Counted from the stretch's first letter, positions 23,485 through 32,791 are shown. The stretch is 33,660 nucleotides of DNA from Cryomorphaceae bacterium (GCA_027483605.1 JAIXUE010000031.1:1-33660), one strand, 5' to 3'. Made by a program: numbers and translations. Notes: generated by a model from the letters alone, not told the origin.

Positions 23485-24993
23485 ATGCCGTTTAACACCT
23501 TATTTTCTTGGTGGATTGGTCGGCGTATGGATCGCATCAACGACTACCGCGCTCAACCTCAAGCAAATCAGGCACGCACGCTAGCATTTCTTTTATTAGA
23601 AGGTGCACAAACGCAATATGGTAAAAAATATTGTTTTGACACCTGTACAAACTACCAAGCTTTTCATCAAACTGTTCCACTCTCGGATTACGGAACACTC
23701 AAGCCTTTTATAGACCGCGCCATAGAAGGCGAAACCGATTTGCTTTGGCCAGGAGCTACCAAATGGTTTGCTAAATCATCGGGCACCACCGCAGACCGCA
23801 TCAAGATTTTACCCATCACCGAAAGTTCTTTACTCGAAAACCACTATGCCGGCGGCAAAGATTTACTGGCGCAGTATTACCACAATTTTGAAGGACGCAA
23901 ACTCTACAATGCCAAGCACCTCATTGTAGGCGGTACCGGCAAAATTGAGCAGCAGAGCCACGGCGTTTTCATTGGCGATTTATCTGCAATCATCATTAAT
24001 AACCTACCCATCTGGACCGAGCTACGCCGCACACCCAAAAAAGAAATCGCACTTTTAGAGAATTGGGAAGAAAAACTCGACCGCATGGCAGAGTCGGTTA
24101 TTGATCAAAATATTTGCATCATTGCGGGTGTCCCTAGTTGGACCCTCCTGCTTTTACAGAAAGTTTTAGAAAAAAGTAAGCGGCAAACCATTGCAGAAGT
24201 ATGGCCCAATTTGGAACTCTATATCCATGGTGGCGTTTCTTTTGTGCCTTACCGCCAAGCCTTTGAAAAAATCATTGGCAATGCTGACATGAATTATGTA
24301 GAGAACTATAATGCCTCGGAAGGTTATTTTGGCCTGCAAGACCAAAAAGACAGTAAAGACCTGCTTTTGCTGACCAATTCTGAGGTTTTCTATGAATTTA
24401 TCCCTATGGAAACCTTTGAGGGCCTTGCGTCCAAAACGGTTATTCCTTTGGAAGCCGTTGAGATCGGTACAGATTACGCTTTGGTCATTTCGACCTCTGC
24501 AGGTTTGTGGCGTTATATCATTGGCGACACCGTACGCTTTACCCAAACCAAGCCCTTTCGTTTTGTGGTCAGCGGCAGAACGACGCACTACATCAATGCT
24601 TTTGGCGAAAAACTCATCATTGAGCACGCCGAGCAAGCCCTGAGCGAAGCTTGCCATGCACACCGCGTGCAGGTGCGCGACTACACTGTAGCACCCGATT
24701 TTTCTGAAGATGGGCAAGTTGGTCGGCACCATTGGCTCATTGAATTTGAACAAAACCCAAAAGAGCGTGAGGCGTTTTGCCAAACGCTTGACCTTGCGCT
24801 CAAAAAGGCAAACGCAGACTACGATGCCAAACGCAAAGGCAATATCAACATCGGACTGCCGTTAATTACCATGGCGCCAGAAGGAACCTTTCACCGTTGG
24901 CTCAAGCAAAAAGGCAAATTAGGCGGCCAACACAAAGTTCCGCGCTTACAAAACACAGCGGACCTATTGAAAGAAATATTAGCTTGTCAATGA
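23485..24993 (+). CDS. GH3 family protein (acyl-acid adenylating/conjugating enzyme)
   Basis: 502 residues of the GH3 family, named for plant auxin-responsive enzymes that adenylate carboxylic acids and join them to amino acids. The ATP-binding motif is WFAKSSGTTADRIKILP (94-110); further family segments are NYVENYNASEGYFG and LWRYIIGDTVRF, and the C-terminal cap ends with FHRWLKQKGKLGGQHKVPRL. Bacteroidota have many GH3 proteins, with substrate unknown as far as I know. The last bases overlap the start of the following exported-protein gene (ATGA). Confidence 0.93.
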   Translation: MPFNTLFSWWIGRRMDRINDYRAQPQANQARTLAFLLLEGAQTQYGKKYCFDTCTNYQAFHQTVPLSDYGTLKPFIDRAIEGETDLLWPGATKWFAKSSGTTADRIKILPITESSLLENHYAGGKDLLAQYYHNFEGRKLYNAKHLIVGGTGKIEQQSHGVFIGDLSAIIINNLPIWTELRRTPKKEIALLENWEEKLDRMAESVIDQNICIIAGVPSWTLLLLQKVLEKSKRQTIAEVWPNLELYIHGGVSFVPYRQAFEKIIGNADMNYVENYNASEGYFGLQDQKDSKDLLLLTNSEVFYEFIPMETFEGLASKTVIPLEAVEIGTDYALVISTSAGLWRYIIGDTVRFTQTKPFRFVVSGRTTHYINAFGEKLIIEHAEQALSEACHAHRVQVRDYTVAPDFSEDGQVGRHHWLIEFEQNPKEREAFCQTLDLALKKANADYDAKRKGNINIGLPLITMAPEGTFHRWLKQKGKLGGQHKVPRLQNTADLLKEILACQ

Positions 24994-25787
24994 GATATAT
25001 TTACACCTTTTTTTACCTGCTGATCGTACTTGTTGCACAAAGCCAATCTTGGGTATTGGAAAAAGAGCTCACACTCAAAGACAGCACTTACCACTGGACG
25101 AGTGATGAGTGGGGCCAACTCTATCAATGGAAAGGCAATACCGTTTGGTTACAAAATGAGCAAAATCAGCAGCCTTTTCAAGAAACTTTTAAAATTCTCG
25201 CACAAATCAGCGATGTACAAGCCATCAGTGGCTTACGCGCGCTCATTTATTCAGAAGGACAACAGATGATGGGTATTGTGGACAACACGCTCCAATTAAA
25301 AGATGGGCTATTGGCTTTTTTTGATTTTGGCTTTTCGAATATTTCCAAAGTTGCCATCAGTAACAGGCCTGACTTTATTTGGCTCTTTGACCAATACCGC
25401 GAACGCTTGATTTTATTTAATATCAATACCGCTCAAGAGGTTCAGATCGTAGACAACTGTTTTGAAGGCATCAAAGACGCCCAAATTGTGCAATTTTTTG
25501 AATACCAACAAAACCTCATTTGTTACTTGAGCGATGGCCGCTTCTTTGAGTTTGACCGCAACCTCACCTTGGTCAAAGAGCTGACTTTAACGCCAAAACT
25601 CACCCTTTTTGGATACCAAAATGAAATATGGCTGCAAGATCAAAATTATATTGAAAAGTTAAAGCCTAGTATCCATTCAAGTCGAATTGAACTACCCACT
25701 TCAAACTATCAACAGCTTCAAGTTTTACAAGATCGGTTTTATTTTCAACAGGGTGCGAAAATCAAGGTATTCCGCTTGATTTTGTAG
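24990..25787 (+). CDS. Exported protein of unknown function coupled to GH3
   Basis: I take the ATG at 24990, overlapping the GH3 stop (ATGA), since it opens directly on a signal peptide (MRYIYTFFYLLIVLVAQSQS); the longer in-frame extension lies inside GH3. 265 residues. The mature part repeats short beta-rich units (YHWTSDEWGQLYQWKGNTVWL, FIWLFDQYRERLILFNINT, LICYLSDGRFFEFDRNLTLV, EIWLQDQNYIEKL) like blades of a six- or seven-bladed propeller, but no named motif is present. Periplasmic or outer-membrane location expected. Conserved pairing with GH3 would suggest a joint function; I cannot test that here. Confidence 0.8.
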   Translation: MRYIYTFFYLLIVLVAQSQSWVLEKELTLKDSTYHWTSDEWGQLYQWKGNTVWLQNEQNQQPFQETFKILAQISDVQAISGLRALIYSEGQQMMGIVDNTLQLKDGLLAFFDFGFSNISKVAISNRPDFIWLFDQYRERLILFNINTAQEVQIVDNCFEGIKDAQIVQFFEYQQNLICYLSDGRFFEFDRNLTLVKELTLTPKLTLFGYQNEIWLQDQNYIEKLKPSIHSSRIELPTSNYQQLQVLQDRFYFQQGAKIKVFRLIL

Positions 25788-25847
25788 GGTCTATCTTTTG
25801 ATGTTTCAGTCTAATTGTCGTATTTTAGCCTTCTAAAATTGAAGTTT

Positions 25848-26462
25848 ATGCACGTCGCAATCGCCGGAAATATTGGTTCGGGTAAAACCACCTTAACCAA
25901 CTTACTCTCCAAACATTACAACTGGGATACCCATTTTGAGGACGTGGATCAAAACCCCTATCTCAACGATTTCTACCACGACATGCAGCGCTGGTCTTTC
26001 AACCTGCAAATCTATTACCTCAATAGCCGCTTTACGCAAATACAAGAAATCAAAGAATCTACGCATACCGTTATTCAAGACCGCACTATCTACGAAGATG
26101 CCTTCATTTTTGCGCCCAACCTTCATTCAATGGGCCTCATGACCACCCGCGACTTCGAAAACTACTTTTCGTTGTTCAACCTCATGGATTCCTTTGTCTC
26201 CGCGCCAGACCTCCTCATCTACTTGCGCGCAAGTGTACCAACTTTGGTATCGCAAATCCAGCAACGCGGCCGCGACTACGAAGAAAGCATCCGCCTGGAC
26301 TACCTCAAGCGCCTCAACGAGCGCTACGAAGCCTGGATTTCTACCTATGACAAAGGCAAATTGCTCATCATTGACGTCGATAACAACCGCTTCCCTGAAA
26401 ACCAAGAAGACCTCGGTAAAATCATCAACGCGATCGATGCCGAAATAAACGGTTTGTTCTGA
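25848..26462 (+). CDS. Deoxynucleoside kinase
   Basis: Phosphorylates deoxynucleosides (probably dA and/or dG, as for related bacterial kinases) in nucleotide salvage. The start is the ATG at 25848, immediately before the P-loop strand; a TTG 11 codons upstream adds nothing conserved. 204 residues: P-loop GNIGSGKTTL (8-16 region), YLNDFYHDMQRWSFNLQIYYL substrate-site helix, DRTIYEDAFIF (78-88, the DRS-like motif), and lid LRASVPTLVSQIQQRGRDYE (127-146). Ends one base before hldD, so the two genes are co-transcribed. Confidence 0.92.
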   Translation: MHVAIAGNIGSGKTTLTNLLSKHYNWDTHFEDVDQNPYLNDFYHDMQRWSFNLQIYYLNSRFTQIQEIKESTHTVIQDRTIYEDAFIFAPNLHSMGLMTTRDFENYFSLFNLMDSFVSAPDLLIYLRASVPTLVSQIQQRGRDYEESIRLDYLKRLNERYEAWISTYDKGKLLIIDVDNNRFPENQEDLGKIINAIDAEINGLF

Positions 26463-26463
26463 C

Positions 26464-27426
26464 ATGATCGTCGTTACCGGAGCCGCAGGCTTTATAGCCA
26501 GTTACTTAGCCGAAGCACTTAATGCCGCCGGTCACCAAGACCTCATTTTAGTAGACGACTTTTCTGTCGAAGCCAAAAAACCAAACTGGACCCACCTTGC
26601 TTTCGAACAATGCATAGACCGCGAGGCCTTTTTGCCCTGGTTTGAAGAGAACGCAGCTTCCGTTTCATTTGTTTTCCACCTTGGTGCGCGTACCGACACC
26701 ACTGAAAAAAGTCAAGAGGCCCTAGACCATCTCAATTTACACTATAGCCAGGCTATTTGGCGCATTTGTTCGGCGCAGCAAATTCCATTAGTATACGCGA
26801 GCTCAGCAGCCACCTATGGGCTCGGTGAGTTCGGCTACAAAGATGAACATAGCCTCAGCACTCAATTACAACCACTGAATTTATACGGAAAGTCCAAAAA
26901 CGATTTTGATATTTGGGCGCTGGGCCAGAACCAAACACCTCCAAATTGGTACGGACTCAAGTTCTTTAATGTATACGGCCCCAAAGAATACCATAAAGGA
27001 CGCATGGCAAGTGTCGTTTTGCACACTTACAAACAAATTCAAGAAAAAGGGCAAATGCAACTTTTTCGATCGCACAACCCACACTATAAAGACGGTGAGC
27101 AATTGCGCGATTTTATCTATGTAAAAGACGTGGTCAAAGTTTGCCAGTTTCTACAAGACAAACTCCCATCAAGCGGCCTCTATAATTTAGGATCAGGCAA
27201 AGCCCGCACATTCTACGACCTCGCGCGCCTGACTTTCGAAGCACTAGGCTTGGCACCTTCAATCCGTTTTATCGATACTCCTATTGACATCCGAGACAAA
27301 TACCAGTATTTCACCGAAGCCGACATGACCAAACTTTTAGCTGCCGGCTACACCGGTGGTTTTCATTCCTTGGAGGAAGGTGTGGGTAATTATGTGAAGG
27401 AGCATCTCGTAAAAGAAATAGGCTAA
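26464..27426 (+). CDS. hldD: ADP-L-glycero-D-manno-heptose 6-epimerase
   Basis: Short-chain dehydrogenase/reductase that epimerises ADP-D,D-heptose to ADP-L,D-heptose for lipopolysaccharide core. 320 residues; NAD(P)-binding TGAAGFIAS (5-13), FHLGARTDTTEKS (71-83), YASSAATYG (111-119) and the catalytic YGKSK (Tyr141, Lys145), then FFNVYGPKEYHKGRMASV typical of HldD/RfaD. No hldE or waa gene is adjacent. Followed by a strong terminator. Confidence 0.9.
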   Translation: MIVVTGAAGFIASYLAEALNAAGHQDLILVDDFSVEAKKPNWTHLAFEQCIDREAFLPWFEENAASVSFVFHLGARTDTTEKSQEALDHLNLHYSQAIWRICSAQQIPLVYASSAATYGLGEFGYKDEHSLSTQLQPLNLYGKSKNDFDIWALGQNQTPPNWYGLKFFNVYGPKEYHKGRMASVVLHTYKQIQEKGQMQLFRSHNPHYKDGEQLRDFIYVKDVVKVCQFLQDKLPSSGLYNLGSGKARTFYDLARLTFEALGLAPSIRFIDTPIDIRDKYQYFTEADMTKLLAAGYTGGFHSLEEGVGNYVKEHLVKEIG

Positions 27427-27475
27427 ATACGTAAGTCAAAAATAAAAGCCGCTAAGAATTTAAACCATAAAAAAA

Positions 27476-27499
27476 GCCCCGCAAATGCGGGGCTTTTTT
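27476..27499. terminator. Bidirectional intrinsic terminator
   Basis: GCCCCGC-AAAT-GCGGGGC stem (7 G/C pairs, 4-base loop) with an A-run before it and six T after it. It serves hldD (+) and, read from the other strand, rplI (-), which converge here. Confidence 0.93.
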
Positions 27500-27517
27500 A
27501 TTTCATGAGTAGGTCGC

Positions 27518-27964
27518 TTATTCGCTTACTACTTCAATTTTGAAAGTTTGCTTCACACCTTTGTAAAGGTTAGCTTCTGCTTCGAAAGTACCGAGGTCAC
27601 GAATAGGCTCATCTTTGATTTTCAAAGATTTGCGGTCGATATCGAAACCTGCTTCGCGAAGCGCTTCTGCGATTTGTACGGTGTTGACAGATCCGAAGAT
27701 TTTTCCGTTTTCGCCAGCTTTGGTTGCAATGCTCAAAGTAACATCTGCAAGTTTGGCAGCAATTGCTTGTGCTTCACCCAACATTTTAGATTCTTTGTGC
27801 GACTTCTGACGCATGATTTCTTCGTGTGCTTTTTTGGCACTTGCGGTAGCGAGTACAGCATACCCTTGCGGGATAAGGAAATTACGTCCGTATCCTGGCT
27901 TAACAGTTACTACCTCATTGGCGTAACCGAGTTTATCTACATTTTTCTTTAGAATGACTTCCAT
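27518..27964 (-). CDS. rplI: 50S ribosomal protein L9
   Basis: 148 residues, full length. The N-terminal domain MEVILKKNVDKLGYANEVV and GYGRNFLIPQGYAVLAT are diagnostic; a long central helix and the C-terminal rRNA-binding domain (FGSVNTVQIAEALREAG) follow. Third gene of the rpsF-rpsR-rplI operon, 30 bases after rpsR. Confidence 0.98.
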   Translation of the reverse strand: MEVILKKNVDKLGYANEVVTVKPGYGRNFLIPQGYAVLATASAKKAHEEIMRQKSHKESKMLGEAQAIAAKLADVTLSIATKAGENGKIFGSVNTVQIAEALREAGFDIDRKSLKIKDEPIRDLGTFEAEANLYKGVKQTFKIEVVSE

Positions 27965-27994
27965 GATTTCTCAATTATATCGTTCAACAATGAC

Positions 27995-28255
27995 TTATTT
28001 CAACATGTCGCCAACGTATGGCAAGATAGCAAGGTGACGGGCACGCTTGATGGCTTTGTTGACACGTTTTTGGTACTTTTGGGAAGTACCGGTGATGCGA
28101 CGCGGTAATATTTTACCTTGTTCGTTGACTAATTTCAATAAGAAGTTAGCGTCTTTGTAGTCGATGAATTTAATACCGCTCTTTTTGAAGCGGCAGTACT
28201 TCTCCTTTTTAATATCGATGTTGATCGGAGTAAGGTAACGGATATCGTTTGACAT
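27995..28255 (-). CDS. rpsR: 30S ribosomal protein S18
   Basis: 86 residues. Signature segments [36 protein letters not shown] and [13 protein letters not shown] are the S18 fold. Lies 30 bases after rpsF and before rplI, the usual order; S6 and S18 bind 16S rRNA as a dimer. No priB or ssb gene is inserted as in enterobacteria. Confidence 0.98.
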   Translation of the reverse strand: MSNDIRYLTPINIDIKKEKYCRFKKSGIKFIDYKDANFLLKLVNEQGKILPRRITGTSQKYQKRVNKAIKRARHLAILPYVGDMLK

Positions 28256-28285
28256 GTCTCGTTGTTTAATGGGTTTGACAATAAA

Positions 28286-28624
28286 TTAGGCAGTTGCTCC
28301 AGCTTTTGCACGACGCTTGTCAGCGTAGGCAAGGTGATCGGCATCCATTTTAACAGTTAGGAATCGGAGTACACGCTCGTCGCGCTTCATCATCAATTCG
28401 TAATCTGCAACCACGTTGCCTTCAGCTTCAAATTCAACGAGGAAATAAAATCCTGTTGATTTTTTCTGGATTGGGTAGGCCAATTTGCGCAAACCCCAGC
28501 TCTCCGAATGCTTGATTTTACCTCCTTTAGAGGTGATCTCGCCTTCGAATTTCTGTACTGCTTCCTTTGCCTGCTCATCAGACAAAACGGGAGTTAAAAT
28601 GAAAACAGTTTCGTAAGAATTCAT
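28286..28624 (-). CDS. rpsF: 30S ribosomal protein S6
   Basis: 112 residues. [40 protein letters not shown] and [12 protein letters not shown] are typical of S6. First gene of the ribosomal operon, with a strong promoter 35 bases upstream of the start. The C-terminal tail is short and Ala/Lys-rich. Confidence 0.98.
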   Translation of the reverse strand: MNSYETVFILTPVLSDEQAKEAVQKFEGEITSKGGKIKHSESWGLRKLAYPIQKKSTGFYFLVEFEAEGNVVADYELMMKRDERVLRFLTVKMDADHLAYADKRRAKAGATA

Positions 28625-28659
28625 AAGGTTAAACTTTAATTAATATACTATTTGGGGTG

Positions 28660-28689
28660 CAAAGATACGTAGAATAAGCGAATTCACAA
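28660..28689 (-). promoter_or_regulatory. Promoter of the rpsF-rpsR-rplI operon
   Basis: On the minus strand TTG (28687-28689), 19-base spacer, TATCTTTG (28660-28667): a full match to the Bacteroidota promoter. The start of transcription would be near 28655, leaving a ~30-base AT-rich leader to rpsF. Confidence 0.72.
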
Positions 28690-28712
28690 GAATTCAAAGC
28701 AATAAATAATGT

Positions 28713-29000
28713 CTATTTATCCTTTCGAAGCAGGAGATTATAGTCGCGTAACATCTTGTTTTCAGCCAAATTTTGCTCGTAAGCAGCTTCCAAGACATTA
28801 AATTCAGTGCTATACTGCTTGAAAAAGTCGTGATCTAAGACTTCTGAGATGAGTTTGAGTAAACCGGTATCAATTGTTTTTCGTGAAAATATGGAGTACG
28901 CATTTTCTCGAGATTTATTGATGCGTTTGGCAAACTCCGTAACGGTCATGCCGCGCTTCTCCAGTACATTACGAATCTGTGCACCAATAAGTTGCTCCAT
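28713..29000 (-). CDS. Small helix-turn-helix (XRE-like) regulator
   Basis: I use the ATG at 29000 (MEQLIGAQIRNVLEKRGM, 95 residues); the five codons upstream are not conserved-looking. Residues about 5-55 form a Cro/CI-type helix-turn-helix (MTVTEFAKRINKSRENAYSIFSRKT), and about 60-95 form a Glu/Leu/Asn-rich helix likely to be a coiled-coil dimerisation tail. A GTAATTTG sequence 13 bases upstream is a near-consensus -7 box. It is divergent from the 1184-residue secreted repeat protein; regulation of that gene or autoregulation is possible but unproven. Confidence 0.85.
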   Translation of the reverse strand: MEQLIGAQIRNVLEKRGMTVTEFAKRINKSRENAYSIFSRKTIDTGLLKLISEVLDHDFFKQYSTEFNVLEAAYEQNLAENKMLRDYNLLLRKDK

Positions 29001-29234
29001 GATGCAAAGCTGCAAATTACAACTTAGCTATGGGTTACTTAATTAGTTTTAAAATTTTCACATTTACGTTGGTAATTATACATTTACTATGTGTGAAAGA
29101 TAAATAAAATGCTAAATAAATCGATCCATGGCCACCACTCTTACAAGTTCCATACGTCTCCATTTCACTAAGTGATCCAAAAAGCTTAGCTTTACTTTTA
29201 AGATGTATTTCATTGATAACCAACGCTAGTACAA
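29001..29234. other. Intergenic region between the HTH gene and the secreted repeat protein
   Basis: 234 bases, AT-rich, no open frame that looks real. The only candidate signal is TACTTTTA on the plus strand (29193-29200), one mismatch from TAnnTTTG, 34 bases before the start of the secreted protein. No tRNA-like fold or repeat seen. Confidence 0.5.
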
Positions 29235-32200
29235 ATGTCAAGAACCTTACTAATTTGCCTTTACTGCTTCGCTAGCGGTCTACTCTTTGCGCAAATTCCA
29301 AGTATTGCTATTTCACCGCTCAATCCGAGTATCTGCAACGGGAATTCAATAATACTAAATGCCAGTACCAATGCGGGACCCGGAGCAACTTTTCTATGGA
29401 TGCCCGGGGGCGCGACAACACCAAGTATAACAGTAAGTCCAAGTACAACTACAACATACACCTGTACGGTTTCTAGCGGTGCCTTCAGCAATTCGTCGAG
29501 CAGTGCGGTTACGGTCAATGCCATACCCACCGCAACTATGGTAGTCAATGGCATCACCTTAACAGTCAACTCAACAAGTCCTGTGACTTACATGTGGTCC
29601 AATGGCACGGTCCTTTCCAGTATCTACGCCTTCCAATCAGGGCAATATTGCTGTTGGATTACAGATTTATCAGGTTGCAGCAATACCATTTGTGTGAATT
29701 ACATCAATCCTACAACGCTCAGTTCAATTGCGGGTCAAGATGCCACTATAAATTGCAATCAAAATACCAGTGGCTATCAATTAGGAACTGCTCCAAATGC
29801 CGGGCACACCTATTCTTGGAGCCCTGTTAACGGACTCAGTAACCCCAATATTGCCAACCCAATTGCGAATCCATCTCTTACAACAACCTACACACTAACT
29901 GATATTGATGCCAATGGAAATGCTGTTATTGACCAGGTAACCATAACGGTAAATACCACCCCTCCTACCCTCAACGCAGGGCCAGACCAAACGGTTTGTC
30001 AGGGCAGTAACGTGACGTTAAACGCCACAAGCAATGCCAGCCCCATTACCTGGAACAACGGTGTTCAGAACAACATCCCTTTTGTTGCTAGTGCAACAGG
30101 TAGCACAACCTACACAGCAAGTGTTACTGGCACCAATGGTTGTGTCGCTACTGACAATTTGGTGGTACTCGTGAATCCACAGCCGCAGTTCAGCATCACT
30201 GCTTCGGGGCCAACAGCGCTATGCGCAGGACAAAGTGTTACACTTTGCGTTCCGTATCAATATCCATGGGCATATAATTGGAGTAACGCATCCATCACGA
30301 ATTGTATTACGGTTTCTTATCCTGACACATATTGTGTAGTCGTCACAGACTATTTGACTGGCTGCTCTAATATCGCTTGCATTCCTGTTGACATCTTCAT
30401 GAGTACAAATGCAGGACCCGATGCGACTTTATCTTGTACGCAAAATACCTCTGGGGCTCAAATTGGCTCAGCAGCTGTCTCAGGCATTACATATTCTTGG
30501 AGTCCGGCTTCTGGTTTGAGCAACCCGAATAGTGCCAATCCAATTGCACAACCCGTAACCACTACCACTTACACCCTAACAGCAACAAATGCCATGGGCT
30601 GTACGACCACAGATCAAGTTGTTGTCTACGTAAACAATTCCCCGCCAACCATCAATGCTGGGCCTGACCAAACAGTATGTCAGGGAACCATCGTGACACT
30701 CAATGCCATTTCCAATGCGCCAACGATTAGTTGGAGCAATGGCGTTCAGAACAACCTACCCTTTTTAGCCAACAGCGTCGGAACAACTACCTACACAGCT
30801 ACCGCTACCGGAGCCAACGGTTGTGTGGCCAACGATCAGGTAGTATTGACCGTAAATCCAACACCTGTGGCTTCTGTTACGGCCACCGGACCGCTTGCAT
30901 TGTGCCCAGGGCAAAGTGTTACACTATGCGCCAATACAAGCCAACTTGTTGGCTACATGTGGTGCACCGGAGAAACCACACAGTGCATTACCGTCAATTC
31001 ACCTGGAAACTATTGCCTAGTTCTTCAAGGATTCAACGGCTGCATGTCTTCAACCATTAACACCATTATCACTGGCGGGAACAGTGTCATAGCCAATGCG
31101 GGCCCAGATGTTTCTATAGGTTGTTCAAGCACGACCTCTAGCGCTGCAATAGGTAGTGCACCACAACCAGGATCAATTTATTCTTGGAGCCCGACAACCG
31201 GCTTGAGCAACTCAAATAGCTCGAATCCTATTGCCAATCCAACATCAACCACCACTTATACCCTGACCGTTACAAATAGCAGCGGATGCACGGCAACAGA
31301 CCAAGTCGTGATAACTGTAAATAACACCCCGCCAACCATCAACGCCGGGCCAGACCAAACGGTGTGTCAAGGAACCAACGTAACACTTAATGCAATTTCC
31401 AATGCACCCACAACAACTTGGAGCAATGGCGTTCAGAACAACGTTTCTTTTGTGGCCAATAACATTGGAACTACTATCTACACAGCCACCGCTACCGGAA
31501 CCAACGGTTGTGTGACCAGCGATCAGGTGGTATTGACGGTAAATCCGATACCTGTGGTTACTGTTATGGCCAGCGGACCACTTGCATTGTGTCCAGGAGG
31601 CTCTGTTATTTTATCGGCGCTCTCTAGTCCAGGTTGCACTTTTCAATGGAAAAAGAATGGCCTACCACTGTCAAACGGAAATACGGCAAGCTTTGTGGTT
31701 TTTCAGCCTGGCAACTACACCGTTACGGTCACAAACATAAACGGCTGCATAAGTACATCAAACAGCATTACCATTAGTTTTTTACAAGCCATTTTGAGTG
31801 CAACAGGGCCAACTACAATCTGCCATGGCTCATCAGTTGTATTGCAAGCATCAACAGGAACTGGCTACACCTATCAATGGGTCAAAAATGGCAATGCCGC
31901 AATGAACTTTACGAACAATTCGAGCTACACGGTTATTAGCAGCGGTATTTACAGTGTCAATATTTTAACTCCTGGCGGCTGTTTATTGAGTAGCAACAAC
32001 ATTCAAGTACAAGTCCTTAACAATCCTTCTGTAAACATCATTGCTACGGGGTCAACAATTATTTGTAGCGGCAGTTCCCTCACCCTAATCGCGAATTCCA
32101 CTTCGAGTGGTGTAACTTATCAATGGAAAAAGAACGGGATAAATATGACGGGTGCAACCAATACTTTTTACAGCGTCACACAGGCGGGAACTTACACAGT

Positions 32201-32789
32201 TGTTGTATCAAACCCTTCATGCCCAAATAACCAAGTGAGTTCTAATCCGATTACGGTAACTGTCAATCCTAGTCCGACTCCGACAATCACTGCTACTACT
32301 TTACTTATAGCACCAGGATCCAGCGCTACACTGAGCACACCATTTGTTACTGGCAATACTTATCAGTGGCAAAAGTTTAATGGCAACTTTCCAATTTCAA
32401 TTCCTGGCGCGAATTCAAATTCATATACCACCTCTACTGGCGGCACGTATCGGGTGAGAGCTACAAACACGTTTGGATGTGTCGGCTATTCGCCTCAATT
32501 AACACTTGTGAATACCCAAATGCCTGAAATAGAAAGCCCCAAAATGCTAGCAAACGATTCTAATGACAAGATAAACGTATATCCCAACCCCAACAACGGT
32601 CAATTTAATATTGAAATCACAAGCGAACTTGTTGATCAAGACATGCATATTATAGATATCAATGGCCGCATCATTCAAATAGCAAAATTGAATGGACTGG
32701 TCAATTCCATCAATAGTGAGGGCCTCGCCAGAGGTACATATTGGTTGCAAATTGGCAGTCAGCAACCCATCCAAATGGTCAAGAATTAA
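29235..32789 (+). CDS. Large secreted Ig-like/PKD-like repeat protein with T9SS sorting domain
   Basis: 1184 residues. Signal peptide 1-19 (LLICLYCFASGLLFAQ). The body is a string of Ser/Thr/Asn-rich Ig-like domains: one at ~20-95; three tandem copies of a ~228-residue unit starting at residues 167, 394 and 623, each with TYSWSP..GLSN, NAGPDQTVCQG, WNNGVQNN or WSNGVQNN, and NGCV; then Ig domains marked QWKKNGLPLSNG, QWVKNGNAAMN, QWKKNGINMTGATN and QWQKFNGN. Residues 1114-1184 (NVYPNPNNGQFNIEI ... GTYWLQI) form the T9SS sorting domain. Many cysteines suggest disulfides. Probably a surface or released adhesin-like protein; no enzyme domain is seen. Single gene closed by a terminator. Confidence 0.92.
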   Translation: MSRTLLICLYCFASGLLFAQIPSIAISPLNPSICNGNSIILNASTNAGPGATFLWMPGGATTPSITVSPSTTTTYTCTVSSGAFSNSSSSAVTVNAIPTATMVVNGITLTVNSTSPVTYMWSNGTVLSSIYAFQSGQYCCWITDLSGCSNTICVNYINPTTLSSIAGQDATINCNQNTSGYQLGTAPNAGHTYSWSPVNGLSNPNIANPIANPSLTTTYTLTDIDANGNAVIDQVTITVNTTPPTLNAGPDQTVCQGSNVTLNATSNASPITWNNGVQNNIPFVASATGSTTYTASVTGTNGCVATDNLVVLVNPQPQFSITASGPTALCAGQSVTLCVPYQYPWAYNWSNASITNCITVSYPDTYCVVVTDYLTGCSNIACIPVDIFMSTNAGPDATLSCTQNTSGAQIGSAAVSGITYSWSPASGLSNPNSANPIAQPVTTTTYTLTATNAMGCTTTDQVVVYVNNSPPTINAGPDQTVCQGTIVTLNAISNAPTISWSNGVQNNLPFLANSVGTTTYTATATGANGCVANDQVVLTVNPTPVASVTATGPLALCPGQSVTLCANTSQLVGYMWCTGETTQCITVNSPGNYCLVLQGFNGCMSSTINTIITGGNSVIANAGPDVSIGCSSTTSSAAIGSAPQPGSIYSWSPTTGLSNSNSSNPIANPTSTTTYTLTVTNSSGCTATDQVVITVNNTPPTINAGPDQTVCQGTNVTLNAISNAPTTTWSNGVQNNVSFVANNIGTTIYTATATGTNGCVTSDQVVLTVNPIPVVTVMASGPLALCPGGSVILSALSSPGCTFQWKKNGLPLSNGNTASFVVFQPGNYTVTVTNINGCISTSNSITISFLQAILSATGPTTICHGSSVVLQASTGTGYTYQWVKNGNAAMNFTNNSSYTVISSGIYSVNILTPGGCLLSSNNIQVQVLNNPSVNIIATGSTIICSGSSLTLIANSTSSGVTYQWKKNGINMTGATNTFYSVTQAGTYTVVVSNPSCPNNQVSSNPITVTVNPSPTPTITATTLLIAPGSSATLSTPFVTGNTYQWQKFNGNFPISIPGANSNSYTTSTGGTYRVRATNTFGCVGYSPQLTLVNTQMPEIESPKMLANDSNDKINVYPNPNNGQFNIEITSELVDQDMHIIDINGRIIQIAKLNGLVNSINSEGLARGTYWLQIGSQQPIQMVKN
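29733..31612 (+). repeat. Three tandem ~684-base coding repeats
   Basis: Units start at 29733, 30414 and 31101 (spacing 681 and 687 bases, 227 and 229 codons). Units 2 and 3 are closest: aligning by eye the ~97 bases after CCAACGGTTGTGTG (near 30818 and 31505) gives about a dozen differences. Unit 3 departs from the others after the LCPGGSVIL segment, where a different Ig domain type begins. Confidence 0.85.
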
Positions 32790-32791
32790 GC

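Noticed and set aside
24166..24783. 205-codon open frame on the minus strand inside GH3
   Set aside because: It is antisense to a clearly recognised GH3 coding region, has no family resemblance and no signal for expression; an effect of codon bias.
29035..29241. 68-codon minus-strand frame in the intergenic region before the secreted repeat protein
   Set aside because: Overlaps the start of the plus-strand gene, has low-complexity composition, no start signal and no motif.
30731..31060. 109-codon alternate frame within the secreted repeat protein
   Set aside because: Follows from the repeat composition; the main frame has signal peptide, Ig motifs and a T9SS domain without interruption.
29733..31612. 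Possible CRISPR array because of regularly spaced similar DNA
   Set aside because: Period is ~684 bases, the repeats are coding and stay in frame, and there are no short identical repeats with unique spacers.
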